Counted from the first letter of the stretch, positions 45,217 through 57,060 are shown. The stretch is 64,000 bases of DNA from Kalaharituber pfeilii (GCA_015179045.1 WHUZ01000033.1:248001-312000); one strand, 5' to 3'. Notes: generated by a model not told the origin, from the sequence alone. Program-made: numbers and translations.

Positions 45217-45274
45217 ACCTCGTCATAGCCTGAAGGGCGGCATACGAGTAATGATATTAAAAAAAAAAAAAAAA
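45217..45274 (+). mobile_element. 58-bp type A tail inside LINE copy 1
   Basis: ACCTCGTCATAGCCTGAAGG, GCGGCATACGAGTAATGATA and poly(A). Target duplication AACCAAGGAAGC at 45205-45216 and 45275-45286 interrupts the ORF2 frame (LTKEA..). Confidence 0.95.
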
Positions 45275-46084
45275 AACCAAGGAAGCGGCGAAAGAGGGTT
45301 TCCAGATAGACCCGGAAAAAAAAGGGAGGCACTGATCGTAGGGGTAAAGGGTCCGGACTACGGCCTAGCGGGCTTGCAAGAAGACTGGGAACTCAAGTTC
45401 GACAGCCATTTCAAGAAAATACTGAACCTGGGAAAAGCGACCTGGTGGGTAGCGGCGAGGTTAGCGAGACTGGACCCAAACAAACGAAGGCAATTGTACA
45501 CAAGCGCCGTCAGGGCGATCGCGACATGGGGCAGTTGGGCATGGATGGACTACACCACGAATCACCACCAGAGACCAAACTGAGAGAACTGGAGAAGTGG
45601 CAATACACAGTGGCCAGAGCGATAACTGGCGCCCTGTGGGGAACGCGAAGGGACGTGGTACAGGGACTAGCGAACCTAGAGTCGGTCTGGTCGCTCACGG
45701 AAAGCGAACACGTGAGGGTGGAGGCCCGGACCCTCAGATTCGAGGGGGAGGCACTAAGAGAAGACGAGGACCACACCTACATGAGGGGGAACCTGAAGCA
45801 CAACGACCCACTGCCCCTAGCAAGGATAACCTCACCCCAGCCGACGCCGAAAGGATGGAGTGGGAAAGAGTAATCGCGAATGCGGAGGATGAGGGGTGTA
45901 TGAGCACCTACACGGACGGCAGCAGGACGAAAGACAGAAGCGTGTGGCGAGGAAGGAACAGGACAGCACTATACATGGAACCAGAGCGACAGTCAACGAC
46001 GCGGAGCTGACAGCCATGGCGGAGGCATTAGGATGCGGAGACGAGGAGCTGCTCATAGTATCCGACTCCAAGGTGGCCATCTTT

Positions 46085-46434
46085 GGGAAAAATATCGGGG
46101 ATTCGCTGGCTGAGGAAGAGGACCACGCTGGTTGAGGAGGGGAAGAAAACCAGCTCCGCGATTGTTTACTTGGAAAAGGAGACGGATGTTGAGAGGGTGA
46201 CGCTCGGGGGACGTTGGCTCAGATCGGTCCGGTACGAGTCGGAGAGGGGACGGAAGTAGGAGATACCGGGACCGGGACTGCCACCCGCATCATGGAGAAG
46301 TTTCGCGGGCACTACATGTAGTTAGGAGTAGATAGTTTGGGGTTCTTTGACCTTTTTTCTCTTTTAATAAAAACCTCGCCATAGCCCTTTGGGCGGCATG
46401 CGAGTATTGATATAAAAAAAAAAAAAAAAAAGCA
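46085..46434 (+). mobile_element. Internally deleted LINE: ORF1 end joined to type A tail
   Basis: It sits between the RNase H piece SDSKVAI and KLHRIAEG of copy 1. It reads WLRKRTTLVEEGKKTSSAIV, YLEKETDVERVTLGGRWLRS, VRYESERGRK-stop, then about 150 bases and CCTCGCCATAGCCCTTTGGG, CGGCATGCGAGTATTGATAT, A(n). The protein looks like the C-terminal end of a LINE ORF1 (gag-like), not ORF2. ORF2 is wholly absent, so this is an internal-deletion derivative or a gag-only family. Target duplication not found; the 5' limit is set by loss of alignment to ORF2. Confidence 0.6.
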
Positions 46435-46520
46435 AGCTACACAGAATCGCGGAGGGACTACCAACCCCGGACGGGCCAGCAAACGCAGTCAGAAAGTCCT
46501 GGGAATGCAGGGTGGCAAGG

Positions 46521-46961
46521 TGTAACGGCAGTCGTGGTCTAGTGCCCGTGGATGACGGCGATCTACGGAGCGCAGGCAGGCAGGAGGCGGCAGGCGACGG
46601 TTCAGCAGTTCGCAGCGGTAAGGCGGTTCACAGCAGTACAGCAGTTCAGCGGGTCGGCACAGCAGGTAACCACTCTACTTAGTAGAAACTAAATACAAGA
46701 GGTTGCGTAAAGAGAAAAGGAACGGGGAACACACAGCCATGAACACCACTTATATACACTTTTGAGACTGCAATACGCACTCAGGTCGCATCCTTTTTAC
46801 CCGTATGTATTGTACCGACATCCCGTTTTGAGACTGCAATACGCACTCAGGTCGCATCCGTTTTACCCGTATGTATTGTACCGACATCCCGAAATGCTTG
46901 TCAGAGGTCACCTTTTAGCGTGAAGCTATTTACCCGGCTCGCTATACAATATCCCGTTACA
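46521..46961. mobile_element. Solo LTR (family 2), 441 bp
   Basis: Ends TGTAACGGCAGTCG ... ATCCCGTTACA, flanked by the 5-bp duplication CAAGG (46516-46520, 46962-46966), inserted in ORF2 of LINE copy 1. An internal 66-bp unit (TTTTGAGACTGCAATACGCA ... CCGACATCCCG) is repeated twice in tandem with one or two differences. TATATACAC near 46753 may be its TATA box. Confidence 0.93.
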
Positions 46962-47948
46962 CAAGGGGGGACTAGATGAGGCTGTCCTATGGGTCAAGGG
47001 ACACAAAGACATAAAAGGCAACCAGGAGGCCGACAAGGCAGCCAGGATTGGCACCTTCTTGCAGTACCAGAACGAACTGGTCACAGACGTCGGGATGCGC
47101 CAACACGCGAAGGCACAGCGGGCAACGGAGAGGGACAGACCCAGCTGGGTCTAAGCTACAGGCCCCTCTCGAGGCTCGGTCACGAAACAGGAACACTGGC
47201 AGGGTTACTGAGGGGCAAGGGCCTACGGGCGTGGAAATATGGGTATAGGCAAGGCGGACATTCCAGAATGCAGGTGGTGCGGGGAAGAGGAGGAGACCAC
47301 AACGCATCTATGGAACAGGTGCCGGGTATGGAGGGAAAGATGGCCAGGCGGCCTGGAAGTACTGAAACGCCCTCCGGGGGGGGCAAGGGAGAGGGAAACC
47401 CGCTGATGGAACTGATGATGTGGATGGGATGTTAAGGGGTTACAAATTGGCATAAGGTCCTTTCATTTCTAATTTTCCTTTTCCTTTCCTCTTTCCTATA
47501 TATCTCTTATGTACCTAAATCGCCATAGCCCCTAGGGCGGCAAGCGATCAATGATATATATAAATAAATAAAAAAAAAAATCTTCCCAGTGGGGGGCAAG
47601 GGCAGGGAGACATAGGATAGGCAGAGAAGAGAACCCGGAGTGCAGGTGGTGTGGAGAAGCCGAGAAGACGACGGAACACATCTGGAACGAGTGTGGAGTA
47701 TGGAGACGGAGATGGCCAGGGGGGGCACATTCGGTGAGGGACCCACCGAAGGCGAATGAGGGCGAGAGGGACCCATTGGTCGAGTTGCTGGAGTGGGCGG
47801 AGAGATGAGTTTCCTTCGTGTTCACATCCTTACCATTCACGGCTGGGGGACAGATCGTAAGAGGAGGGTCTTTCTTATCTATATTTTCCAAATTTCCTCA
47901 ATCTCCTTTGTACATAATCTCGCCATACCCCAAAGGGCGGCAAGCGAG

Positions 47949-49359
47949 CTTTTTTTTTTTTTTTTTTTATGTCAGTGATCGCTTTCCGCTCTATGGGCTA
48001 CTGTGTTTCACCACATCTCGACGCACACCACAATTCGACGCACTTTCCCACCAAAACTGAGCGAATGAGAACCTGTATATCCCCACACACAGAACCTACT
48101 TTTCTATGCGCCTTTCAGGAAGCTTAAAGCAAGCATCATTCTTCAGATCCTGCATCTCTACTTTTAAAAAATAGTAGTTATGAATGAATTATATCTCTGC
48201 ACATTTTCACATAAGTCTTGGCATATATTTTTGCAGTAAAATTGCAGATATGGAAATCTACCCACTGCACCTGCAATTAATTCAATAAAAATATTTAAAC
48301 ATTTCATTTAGATATCCTATCCCTATGGAGATATATATGAATGGCATCAACATAATCCTTGAAGTAATTGTTGAGCTGTTCAAAATATTTTCATTCCCAT
48401 AGAAATATTGCATATGAATAGTATCGGAAGAGCTAATGAAAATATATATCAGCATGCCAACTATGCAATACATCAAAATGGACCGAATAAAATCCAGTGA
48501 ATCAATATACAACTAGGGGAGGCCCTTGGATCACAATACTATGGCCACTGGTATGATAGTGCTTAAAAAGAGTAGTATGTTCAGTCTGCTGAAATATTGT
48601 ATGAGAATCCCATACAAATAGATGCCAAGACATTGTTACAAATTTCGCTGTGCCATAATTCCTTTAGAGTGCTTTCTTTGAGTGAGCAGAGGTGCTAAAC
48701 ATGAAGAACAAGTATTTATTTAGTATCTCTAAATAGCGCTTACAAAATTCTGCTCTAGTGGTTGAGGTGCACGCTCTTCTGCGTGGCTAGTTTTGGTGGG
48801 AAAGTGCGTCGAATTGTGGTGTGCGTCGAGATGTGGTGAAACACAGTATGGCGATGTAGTTACATGTGAATAAAGGAAATAAAGGAAATAGGATCCCGTG
48901 TCCTCCTCAGAAAAAATAGTAGAAGAATTGGTGAGAATTAGAAAATAAACCTTATTGTCCCGCCCCAGTCTAGAATGTCTGCCAGTGCGTCTCCGTCGCT
49001 TTTTGGGAGTCTGATCAAGTCCGTTTCTCCTCCAGGCCATTTCTTCTTCCAAGTCTTGCACCTGGATAGTGTATGAGTGGTGGACTCCTCCTCCTCCCCG
49101 CACCACCGACACTCCGGGCTATCTGCTTGGCCTATTGTATATTTCCACTGTCTTAGGCCTTTGCGCCCCAGTATGACTGCAAGTGCTGAGACCCTTCGTC
49201 CCAGATGTTGTAGAGGTCTGTAGTTGAGGTTCAGTCTGTTCCTCTCCGTGGCCCTTCGTGATCTGCTTAGCGGTCTTATGCCTGCCTCGGTGATTATTTC
49301 GTCTTGATATTGGAGGTGAACGCCGATTTTGGCGGCTTTGTCTGCTTCCGTGTTTCCTT
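47949..49359 (-). mobile_element. LINE (type A) inserted in the tail of copy 2
   Basis: Poly(T), tail CAGTGATCGCTTTCCGCTCT, then, after the 846-bp MITE, 3' UTR and an intact 140-residue ORF2 end on the minus strand (GNTEADKAAKIGVHLQYQDE, ERNRLNLNYRPLQHLGRRVS, SPECRWCGEEEESTTHTLSR, WKKKWPGG). It is the best-preserved knuckle region in the window (C-x2-C-x8-H-x4-C). Target duplication GGCAAGCGAG / GGCACGCGAG at 47939-47948 and 49360-49369. Confidence 0.85.
48001..48846. mobile_element. MITE with perfect 58-bp TIRs, TA target
   Basis: Left TIR 48001-48058 (CTGTGTTTCACCACATCTCG ...) and right TIR 48789-48846 are exact reverse complements over 58 bp. TA is duplicated (47999-48000, 48847-48848). 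The surrounding LINE tail (CTATGGGC-TA-TGGCGAT) is restored when the element is removed. The AT-rich interior has no transposase, so it is a non-autonomous Tc1/mariner-type element. Identical TIRs suggest recent movement. Confidence 0.95.
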
Positions 49360-49736
49360 GGCACGCGAGTAAAGATATGGAGTTGGAAGTGGCCCGGGGG
49401 CCGGGAGGCACTGAGTGAACCAGCGAGAACGAAGGAAGGCGGGGATCTATTGATAGCAATGCTGGAGTGGGCGGGACGCTAGCGCTCGGAGAGTCTATTT
49501 CCTTACTTCCATTTTACACTTGCGGACGGAGAGGTTATTCCATTACTTTCCTTTTATGCCGGGGGACGGAGAGGCTATTTCCTTACTTCCATATGTACCT
49601 AGTCTCACCATAGCCTGTTGGGCGGCATGTGAGTAATGATAATAAGGGGAAAAAAAAGAAAAAGAAAACAAAATCTTCCTAGTATCGGTAACGGTCTATA
49701 CATCAGCTCTGGCTATTCCTCTCTTTCGCTCTCTGT

Positions 49737-49742
<6 letters not shown>

Positions 49743-49767
<25 letters not shown>

Positions 49768-49964
49768 CATTACTCGCATGCCGCCCTCAGGGCTATGGCG
49801 AGGTTGGGTTAAATACATGATGAAATGTCTTGTCCCCTTAACGAAATATAGTCTCCTCCGAATCAAGAAAAGGTAATGGAATATCAAGGAAAATTAGTGG
49901 TAAATGAGATAGGTCTGCCGCATCCGCCTTCATTCGTCCTCCCCCAGCAGTTCCATCAAACTGT
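49743..49964 (-). mobile_element. 5'-truncated LINE (type A) in the old LINE
   Basis: Poly(T), AATATCATTACTCGCATGCC and GCCCTCAGGGCTATGGCGAG, 3' UTR and a few terminal ORF2 codons. Target duplication TCTCTGTGACTTT at 49730-49742 and 49965-49977. Confidence 0.92.
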
Positions 49965-50770
49965 TCTCTGTGACTTTGTAACCATTCTTATTCCCTGTTC
50001 AGTTAATATCTCGTCTCGTCTTGATGCTGTAGATACGCCCCCAACCCGGCCGCCTCACCCGCCCTCTCATTCCCTTGTACCCCTTGTGACCCTTGACCCC
50101 TAGGACCAGTGTCCCTCAGGCCCCAGCGCTCCGGGCGTCCCTGCATGCCTTGCTGGCTCCATCTAATGTTGATCTCTTCCGCGGCCCAGCAGATGTTCTG
50201 AATCGAGGTCAGTGGATTTATTACGATCAGTTAGTAGCTCCGCTTCCTTTGAATTCTGAAGCGTCCCCGCTATTGTTACCAGTTCCGCATCTTTGATTGT
50301 CGCCCTGGCCCCTAGGCCTATCGATTCCGTTCTCTCTGCCTGCCAATACCCCACTCTTGTGTTGTCCCATATCCCGTTTCATCTATGTAAAACTGTTTTC
50401 TACCCCTCGTCCTAGCTTTCTACCCAGTGGTATTCCCACTCCGCCCTCGCCCCTATTGCTGGAAATGACATGATTGCCAGTGGAAGGGCCTCAGCTACGT
50501 CTATTCTTGTGCCCATAAAACTCCTAGGATCAATCTCGCAACCGTATACTGCAACTTCTTTAGGTCCCTAAGCTTGCCTTCCACTCTCGCTTGAGTATTC
50601 CATCAATGCCTACCCTCCCAACTCACGGCCGGACAGAGATGCTTGTGTAGACCTGCCTCCTCTTCAATTCTCCCAGCTTGTACAACTTGTTGGCTACCGT
50701 CCAGGCGGCTTTCCCTGTGCTTAGCCTCTTCCTAAAGTGTGAGTCGAACTTCAGCTCTCAGATCAGTCTA

Positions 50771-52117
50771 TGAACAAGGGACAGTCACGCCAAAGATTGA
50801 GTCGGCATTGGAGAATTTGAGGGTGCATGTAAACGGTTCTACTTCTATTCTGGTTCAACTTGATTAGTTCGACGTGTACCTGTCCACCTAGTCTTACTCC
50901 ATATCCGAAATATGACCTCCGGGGATTTTCATCCGCAGTTCCATTGCATCTTCCTCCAGACTCTAAACTAACGATCCGTTTTAGCGATACTGGCGTTTAA
51001 TGGAAGCGATTGACCGGGTTTCAGTGATCCTAGAGAAATCGTCACTAGGTGGCATCACAAGTAACCAAGTCATCAGACGAAGGTCCGCTTTTGCTACTTC
51101 CTAGTTGAGACCACTGGTATGTGACATCTTCCCAGCACCACTGTAGCTAGTTGTATGATAGCAGCGCCGTGTCGATCCCTTCTGTCGACGATAGGCTGCC
51201 GGCTTTTGAGAATCCTTTTCCTGTCTCATTCACTTGCAGTGCGGTTTCGGAATTCAAGACCCTCTCCAACACAACCGCCCATAGTGGGCCGCAGGATCAA
51301 GAGGTTTATCCACCAGAGTTTCCAGTACCTAGGTGAGAGATCGAAAAGTTCAAACTGGAGTGGTCGATTTTAGCATCCAGCGTCATTGTCATTGAGTTGT
51401 CTTTGCCATATACGATGCCAATAATGTAAATAGGTTCCCTTGGGACCCTCAGAGGGATTTTGAAGACCTAATATAGTGCACTATTGGAACTATCATGTCG
51501 TTGTGATTTGATTACGAACTCGCTAGATTATTAGCCTCGGGCCCCCTAGTTACCAGTACCCGGATATACGATGAGATCCTCAACCCTGCCAGTATAAATA
51601 GCCAATAGTTACCTATTCATCCATCCCATCTTTACGCCTATTTTGCGGCTTATTGGCGCACCCGCAAGCCCAACCTGCCCTATTTGGACCTATCTGGCAA
51701 ATCTAATTTATTGCATGGAGTTTTGATTGAAATCATGCAGAACTCGTACGATTTCCCGTCATGATGGCGTCCAACCTCGACTGCCTCCGGGGTAGATAGT
51801 CACAGCCTCCCCGAAGGCGGACTATAAACCCGGGCCTGTCAGGAGCAAGCCGAACTATTTCGAAGCTGAGTGCGTATGGGATGTTTTAGGAGGTGGTTAA
51901 GGACCGTCTAGTTTGGTGCACACGTAAACATGCATTTGGAATTGTCGATGTATATCACGTCACAATATAGTCATGCAAGAACACGCGCGAACAGAAACAT
52001 AGCACAGTGTGAATTCAACTTAACAATTGCAAATTACTCAGTCAATCGACCTTGATTGAGGTTGTATCTGTGGTTCTTACTTGATCAATCATGCTCGAAT
52101 AAAACTTGGACTGACAC
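50771..52117. other. No supported gene
   Basis: Beyond the end of the old LINE I find no alignable ORF2. Frames at 51151-51373 have no motif. More decayed LINE reverse-transcriptase sequence may lie here but cannot be shown by eye. Confidence 0.4.
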
Positions 52118-52130
52118 AGCTCACGAAATT

Positions 52131-52463
52131 TTTTTTCTTTTTTTTTAATATCATTACTCGCGTGCCGCCCTAATGGCTATGGCGAGAATAGGAGAGTAAG
52201 GAAAATAAGAACAGTCTGGCCTCTTTTCCGGCTCCCGAAAATTCCAAAAGAAAAGGAAAGTAAACAAATCTCAACGCCCGCAGACTCCAACATCGACACC
52301 AGCGGGTCCCTGCCCCCTCTTCGTCTTCGGGGGTTCTCTTACCGCTTCCCGGCCCCAGATGCTACATTCTCCCCAGATATGTTCAGTTGTCTCCTTCCCC
52401 TCTCCGCACCATCGGCACTCCGGGCTCTCTGCCTTGCCTACTCTGAACTTCCAGGCCCGCAAG
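52131..52463 (-). mobile_element. 5'-truncated LINE (type A), 333 bp
   Basis: Poly(T), tail AATATCATTACTCGCGTGCC, then on the minus strand RAWKFRVGKAESPECRWCGE, GKETTEHIWGECSIWGREAV, a well-kept C-x2-C-x8-H-x4-C knuckle. Target duplication AGCTCACGAAATT at 52118-52130 and 52464-52476. Confidence 0.95.
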
Positions 52464-52476
52464 AGCTCACGAAATT

Positions 52477-55400
52477 GCTTGGAATTTCCTCGGATTCACT
52501 TTGATAGCTCTCCTACGCTATCTAGAGCTACAGGACAATGAAGAAAGTACCCTCAATCTAGGGAACTTCATTCTAGCGTTCTAGTGTTCGAGAGACTCAA
52601 AAAATCACGCCAGCACCTGGTACTTTTTTTCTTATTTTTTCGTATGCAAGTAGATTGCGTTTTTTTGACTTAATTGGCTGTTTGTATCAACCAAACGAGG
52701 TTGGAAGTCTATAATACAGTTTTGCATAAAGCATATGAGGTGTGTCACGTGATTGTTAGTAAACGATCACATTGTTTCTTATGGTCAGTTCAATTTGAAG
52801 CATGCTTAATTAATATTTATGGCCTTCAGGGTGTGGTGAGGTTATTGAAGTCAATAACCGTGTGGCTCCTTCAAGGCCTTACAGCAAGCACATTCAGTTC
52901 TCCAACATTTTCTTCTCACATCAAAATGGATCTCACCAACTCAAATACATTGATTCGCTGCTTCGCATATTAAGAAATACTACAGGCATTAAGGTCATTA
53001 TTGTTGCAATATGTATGAGACCACTACGAAAATCCCCAGAATAGGAATTAAGTAAGGCAACTGAAACGAGAAATACCCTGCGGAGAAAATGATACTCAGT
53101 CCAAGGATAATAATTATCCACTTGTGTGAAAAACTAAGAATGAGTTACATTTCTTGGCTTCTTGGATACTGCCGAAATAATGTACACTTACGTTATTCAG
53201 CAGGACACGTGCATGCGTATGCAATGCAGAAGAATGCGCCAGAATCCCCATATATTTCGGGAGGTGATCCTGCCCCTGCTATGCACCTTTCTTCACCACC
53301 CCTCTAGAACGATTTAGCACCACACATGCAGCATGTACTTAGTACATGCATCCCTATTCCTTGATTGGCGGAATGCCAAGCGACTAATCGAGCCGCTAAA
53401 CCGAGCGCCACTGACACCTTTCTGCTTTGCGATGCAGCCCTGCATGTGACATACCTGGACAAGCAATGGACATAAACGTACTGACAACATGCAATCATCT
53501 AGGAATTTCTAGAAATGTCGCGATGTCGGAGAGTTGCTTTTATGAAGCTTAGGCATCTTTGCAGGTCAGACATCACCAGTGTTGTCTGAAGGCATTGGGT
53601 GGATTGGTGTGATTGGTGCGATTCGAGACAGTAGTTGAGGAACCAGGTATTTGTTCATATACGGAGTCAGTTTGAGGGTGTGGATAGATTGCAAATTGAT
53701 ATGGAATCCGCAGTGGGGAATAATCGAACTGAAGTATAGTGGCTGATATGCTATGCCGTAAGCAGACCGTCAATAGCACATGGCCCGCTCTCACACTGCA
53801 TATCTCCAAAGACCAGAATTGTGCTAGACTGGAGCGCCGGAAGTGATATGCGTAGCCAAACCTCGAGGAGAAGCATCCGGTCGTGTTCCTGCAATTGATT
53901 GTTTAGCTTCTGTCCAGTCCTAGACAGGGTTGGTGTAACCTACTCTAAGTGATGTATATGAACATCCAGGCTCAGAAAATATGTATGCACAATGCAGTCA
54001 CAACGCGGCCGCTACCAGAAACCAAGATAACCTGAAAACCTGCAAGCCTGCTCAGCCAGTACCTTAGCATTCTCCAAAGACTGATTAGGGTATCGAATCA
54101 TGTTTTGATATGTTTTTTTTCTTTTTGCTGTTGATGTTCACGTAACCCCGCGTACAGGCTACCATCCTCTGTCAAGGATAAGCTCTTCACGTAGAATAGC
54201 AAGTTGATCATGTGAACGATGTGGGTCTTGGAGGGCGGCAAGACGGGCAACGGTTGGCTCAACAGAACTTGATTTTCTAATGGAATTGCCTAATCGGGTA
54301 CTGTACAATAGATCCTAACCAGGAATGGGCACAGATTACAACCCACCCGTAGGTTATTTGTTCGTACAACATTGCATCGGTGTGGTATAGGTAGGAAATT
54401 ATAGGCAATGACTATGGCTAGGAGCTCTAGCTGGTTTGTAGATACACTTTCAGGCATGGCCTGCGTTAGCTGGCTCTTGTGTAAGCTATAATTGGGTAAG
54501 TTGATATGCCCGGTCAGTTCTGACCAGGTTTGCGACAGGAAAGTAGGGAGAAGTACAAGTCAGTCTTATCTGTTGTTACCCTTACCACATCATTCCGTGT
54601 CCTGACGGCCCTACAACTACGGATAATGGAGAAAAATATAGCTCAGTCCAGCCATTCTACTTCGTGATCGGCATCAGGAGCGATTCCTCTGCCTGCACTC
54701 TTCGATCATTATCAAAACTGTGATTAGGTGAACATTGTATTCATAACCTGTTCATAAGAGTTTGAAAGGCCCAGTAATATAATACAGATAATATATGTAA
54801 GAATAACCCTATCATTAGTGTATAGAGCTCGATCTCGCTTCATTAGGTAAACCTGCAAAGTAGCCTCATAACCAGTGTTCAGTATCTTTCACTTCTGCCC
54901 TAATGCTCTAAGGGACCTAAAGTAGAAGCCCGAAGCTTTCTTGTACTCACCTCAACGTATTGACGTCCTACCGCGGTGGGACTGCAGTCCGCTTCGAGTG
55001 ATGCAACAAGCGTCATCATACAAGCTGTGCGGCCAGTTTACTACTAGGTCAACTTGCTATTGGTCGAAATAGTAAACGTTATCTTGAATGGAGGAATTCT
55101 GCGCTACGCCGCCTGTACTCTACCCTAATTATGGTGGGAGCTCCAGTTTGGCTGTGTCCTTAGGAATCTGCAAATTAAGCTGTAACATCCTTTCTCGCGC
55201 AAAGCGCACAGGCCGCGCGGGCAGAGATCATATCCAAGTTTATCCACTCGAAGTTGAACCATGTATGTCAGAGACCGGGGCGAAGAGTGGCGATGCACGG
55301 CTGGGTGCACTCCTCAAACATCTGCAAGGTGGTCCTGCCTCATGCTTGTTCGACAACCATCCAAATGCCCACAATCCGGCATCCTACGAAGGTATTCTGT

Positions 55401-55806
55401 CCACGTATCCCCTTAATTTAACCGTATAAGTGATCGTCACAACTGCTCCTAGCGGTGATATGCCATGTAGATTGCGAGTTTAACCTATTCCAGCCGCTCC
55501 AGTCTGAATGTCCTTCGTAATTGAAATTGCCAACAGTTGCCTATCCTCTTACTACCGAGGCCCAGTCTTCTCTCTTGAAAGCCGAGTATTTCATAGTTGC
55601 TGCTCCCTACCTGCTATAGTCGATCTATGTCCATAACTGATTTGTGATGACGTTCAGTGATAGGCCTTGAAGTACCTAGCGTAGCTGCACGCCCACCAGC
55701 TGAAAAGTAAAGCACCACCTCCGTGTTCATATGGCAAATGACAACGCTGTGTACAGGAGTTATCAGCAGTGTTTGTTGGGTCAGATATAGCTGTCTTATT
55801 CTGCAG
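52477..55806. other. No supported gene; one type B tail
   Basis: Apart from 54112-54171, no feature is recognised. Plus-strand frames of 99 codons (52674-52973) and 113 codons (55088-55429) lack motifs. Confidence 0.4.
54112..54171 (-). mobile_element. Short type B LINE tail
   Basis: T-run, GTTCACGTAACCCCGCGTAC, AGGCTACCATCCTCTG: the B tail in reverse with a diverged 5' side. No duplication seen. Confidence 0.65.
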
Positions 55807-56142
55807 CTACCTGACAAATTGCTCAGAGGGCCAGTAATTGGCCTGGAAAGGAAACTGCAACAAGGACTCAAGATCGACACCGTCTGTGAGACGGGAAGCT
55901 CTGTTAGTGTGAGCACGAGTGAATGCACATGTATCTGCGTTCTGTAAGATAGGCAATGCATGCGTGACTCCCAATAGGCGCAGCTGGTCCATTTGTGACT
56001 GAACCCCAATTGCGCCCTCAATCCAGCGTGTTGTCATGGTCTGAGTGGTATCGTCGAACACGAGTTCGTGAAACAAGGTGGAAGTGATTTTGGATAAGCT
56101 CCAGGCATTAGCTGTTATGGATAGCCGCCATCGGTAAGCCAC
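55807..56142 (-). pseudogene. Possible secreted metallopeptidase remnant (M35-like texture)
   Basis: The minus-strand frame of 111 codons contains SKITSTLFHELVFDDTTQ and, after 30 residues, LQNADTCAFTRA. Fungal secreted metallopeptidases of the deuterolysin type have a HExxH zinc site (LxHExxH) followed by an 'xADSYAxFA' segment at similar spacing. Here the second His of HExxH is Phe and the ADSY motif is ADTC. So this is at most an inactive relic, or a chance resemblance. There is no signal peptide in frame. Confidence 0.22.
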
Positions 56143-57060
56143 GCAGAAACCAGAACTAATCTATCGTTAGTCGTATATTTGGGGCGCCTCGTCCGACTTC
56201 ACTCCGCTCACCTCATGGGCTGAATGCACCTTCATTCCGATAACAAATAGTGTCAGTTTGTCCCACTTTCAGACCCTGTCACGTTTCTGTGATAGTTTAA
56301 TTGAGCCTCTTTGTGGACTTGTAATCACATCTCTTATATGCGCATTGCTCCTGTCCCGCCATACCACCACAGTCATTGTGAACACGAAAGAGGTCGTTGC
56401 TATATATCATTTCTTCCTCCATGACTACTGCCTTTCCCAAGGATCCAATAATGATATCAGAACAATATGTATCAGATAATCATGCATCTATGCACACTTA
56501 CATGTGAACAACAGCAGCAAAAGCATGGTTACGGGACGATACGTAGCTTCAAGTTCCTGAGCAAGCGCAACCAATCTGTATTCGAAACCGCGGATAACGT
56601 AAATTAATACAAGGGCCGCAGACTCTTTTGCCTAGTACGCTTCGAAAGGGTTGGATCGCTTGTCTACGGCGTCACAGAGTGCTAAAACAGGTGCAGTATT
56701 ATCGGAGCAGTTGAGGAGACAGGGCGCAGTTCGACCCAAAGCAAATTTCTCAAGCTACGACTGTATGTGCACGGATACTGGGGGGGAAAAGAAAGATGGG
56801 GGTGCACATAGCCGAAGTATCAGGTAGTAAATCTCTTTTACAACTATCTAATAATCACTTACTACTATGTAGATAGCAAGAAAGGGTTTTGAAAAAACCA
56901 TCAATAAGCTCCTTATCACACTACTGTAACTTATCAAGGCATATCTTCACTTGAGTGGAACCCTAGTTCTTTATGTCTGGGTCAAGCCTGGAGAGTAGTC
57001 TAGATAACTCATCCAAACAGTATTTAGACCTAAGTATTATTTCGAACTTCCACGGAGAAT

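Larger units (their letters stand above)
45181..47579 (+). mobile_element. LINE (type A), copy 1 of the nest
   Basis: ORF2 in decaying frames: the end of the reverse transcriptase (GLQEDWELKFDSHFKKILNL, KATWWVAARLARLDPNKRRQ), a linker (GTRRDVVQGLANLESVWSLT), RNase H (STYTDGSRTKD; VNDAELTAMAEALG; LLIVSDSKVAI), KLHRIAEGLPTPDGPANAVR, GHKDIKGNQEADKAARIGTF, and the terminal knuckle (PECRWCGEEEETTTHLWNRC). The A tail ends in (ATAA)n/A(n). Target duplication AATCTTCCTAGT / ATCTTCCCAGT (45169-45180, 47580-47590). It is GC-rich and relatively young, but frameshifted. It carries three further insertions (45217, 46085, 46521). Confidence 0.88.
47591..49671 (+). mobile_element. LINE (type A), copies 2 and 3, plus strand
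   Basis: Copy 2 (47591-47948) has the ORF2 end (NPECRWCGEAEKTTEHIWNE, CGVWRRRWPGG, ERDPLVELLEWAER-stop), 3' UTR and the tail up to GGCAAGCGAG. Its last tail bases reappear at 49370-49378 after a minus-strand LINE insertion. Copy 3 (49379-49671) starts WSWKWPGGREALSEP, ends LLIAMLEWAGR-stop, has a partly repeated 3' UTR (CGGAGAGGYTATT three times) and a type A tail. The outer duplication ATCTTCCYAGT (47580-47590, 49673-49683) brackets both. Confidence 0.78.
44716..50770 (-). mobile_element. Old LINE (type A), minus strand, broken into three pieces
   Basis: Its own sequence is 44716-44800 (poly(T), altered A tail), about 44871-45180 (3' UTR and ORF2 end), and 49684-49742 plus 49965-50770 (RNase H: ATIKDAELVTIAGTLQNSKE; end of the RT region: KFDSHFRKRLSTGKAAWTVA). 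The break at AATCTTCCTAGT is where plus-strand LINEs entered; joining the flanks restores an alignable minus-strand ORF2. Many substitutions and stops make it the oldest layer of the nest. Confidence 0.78.
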
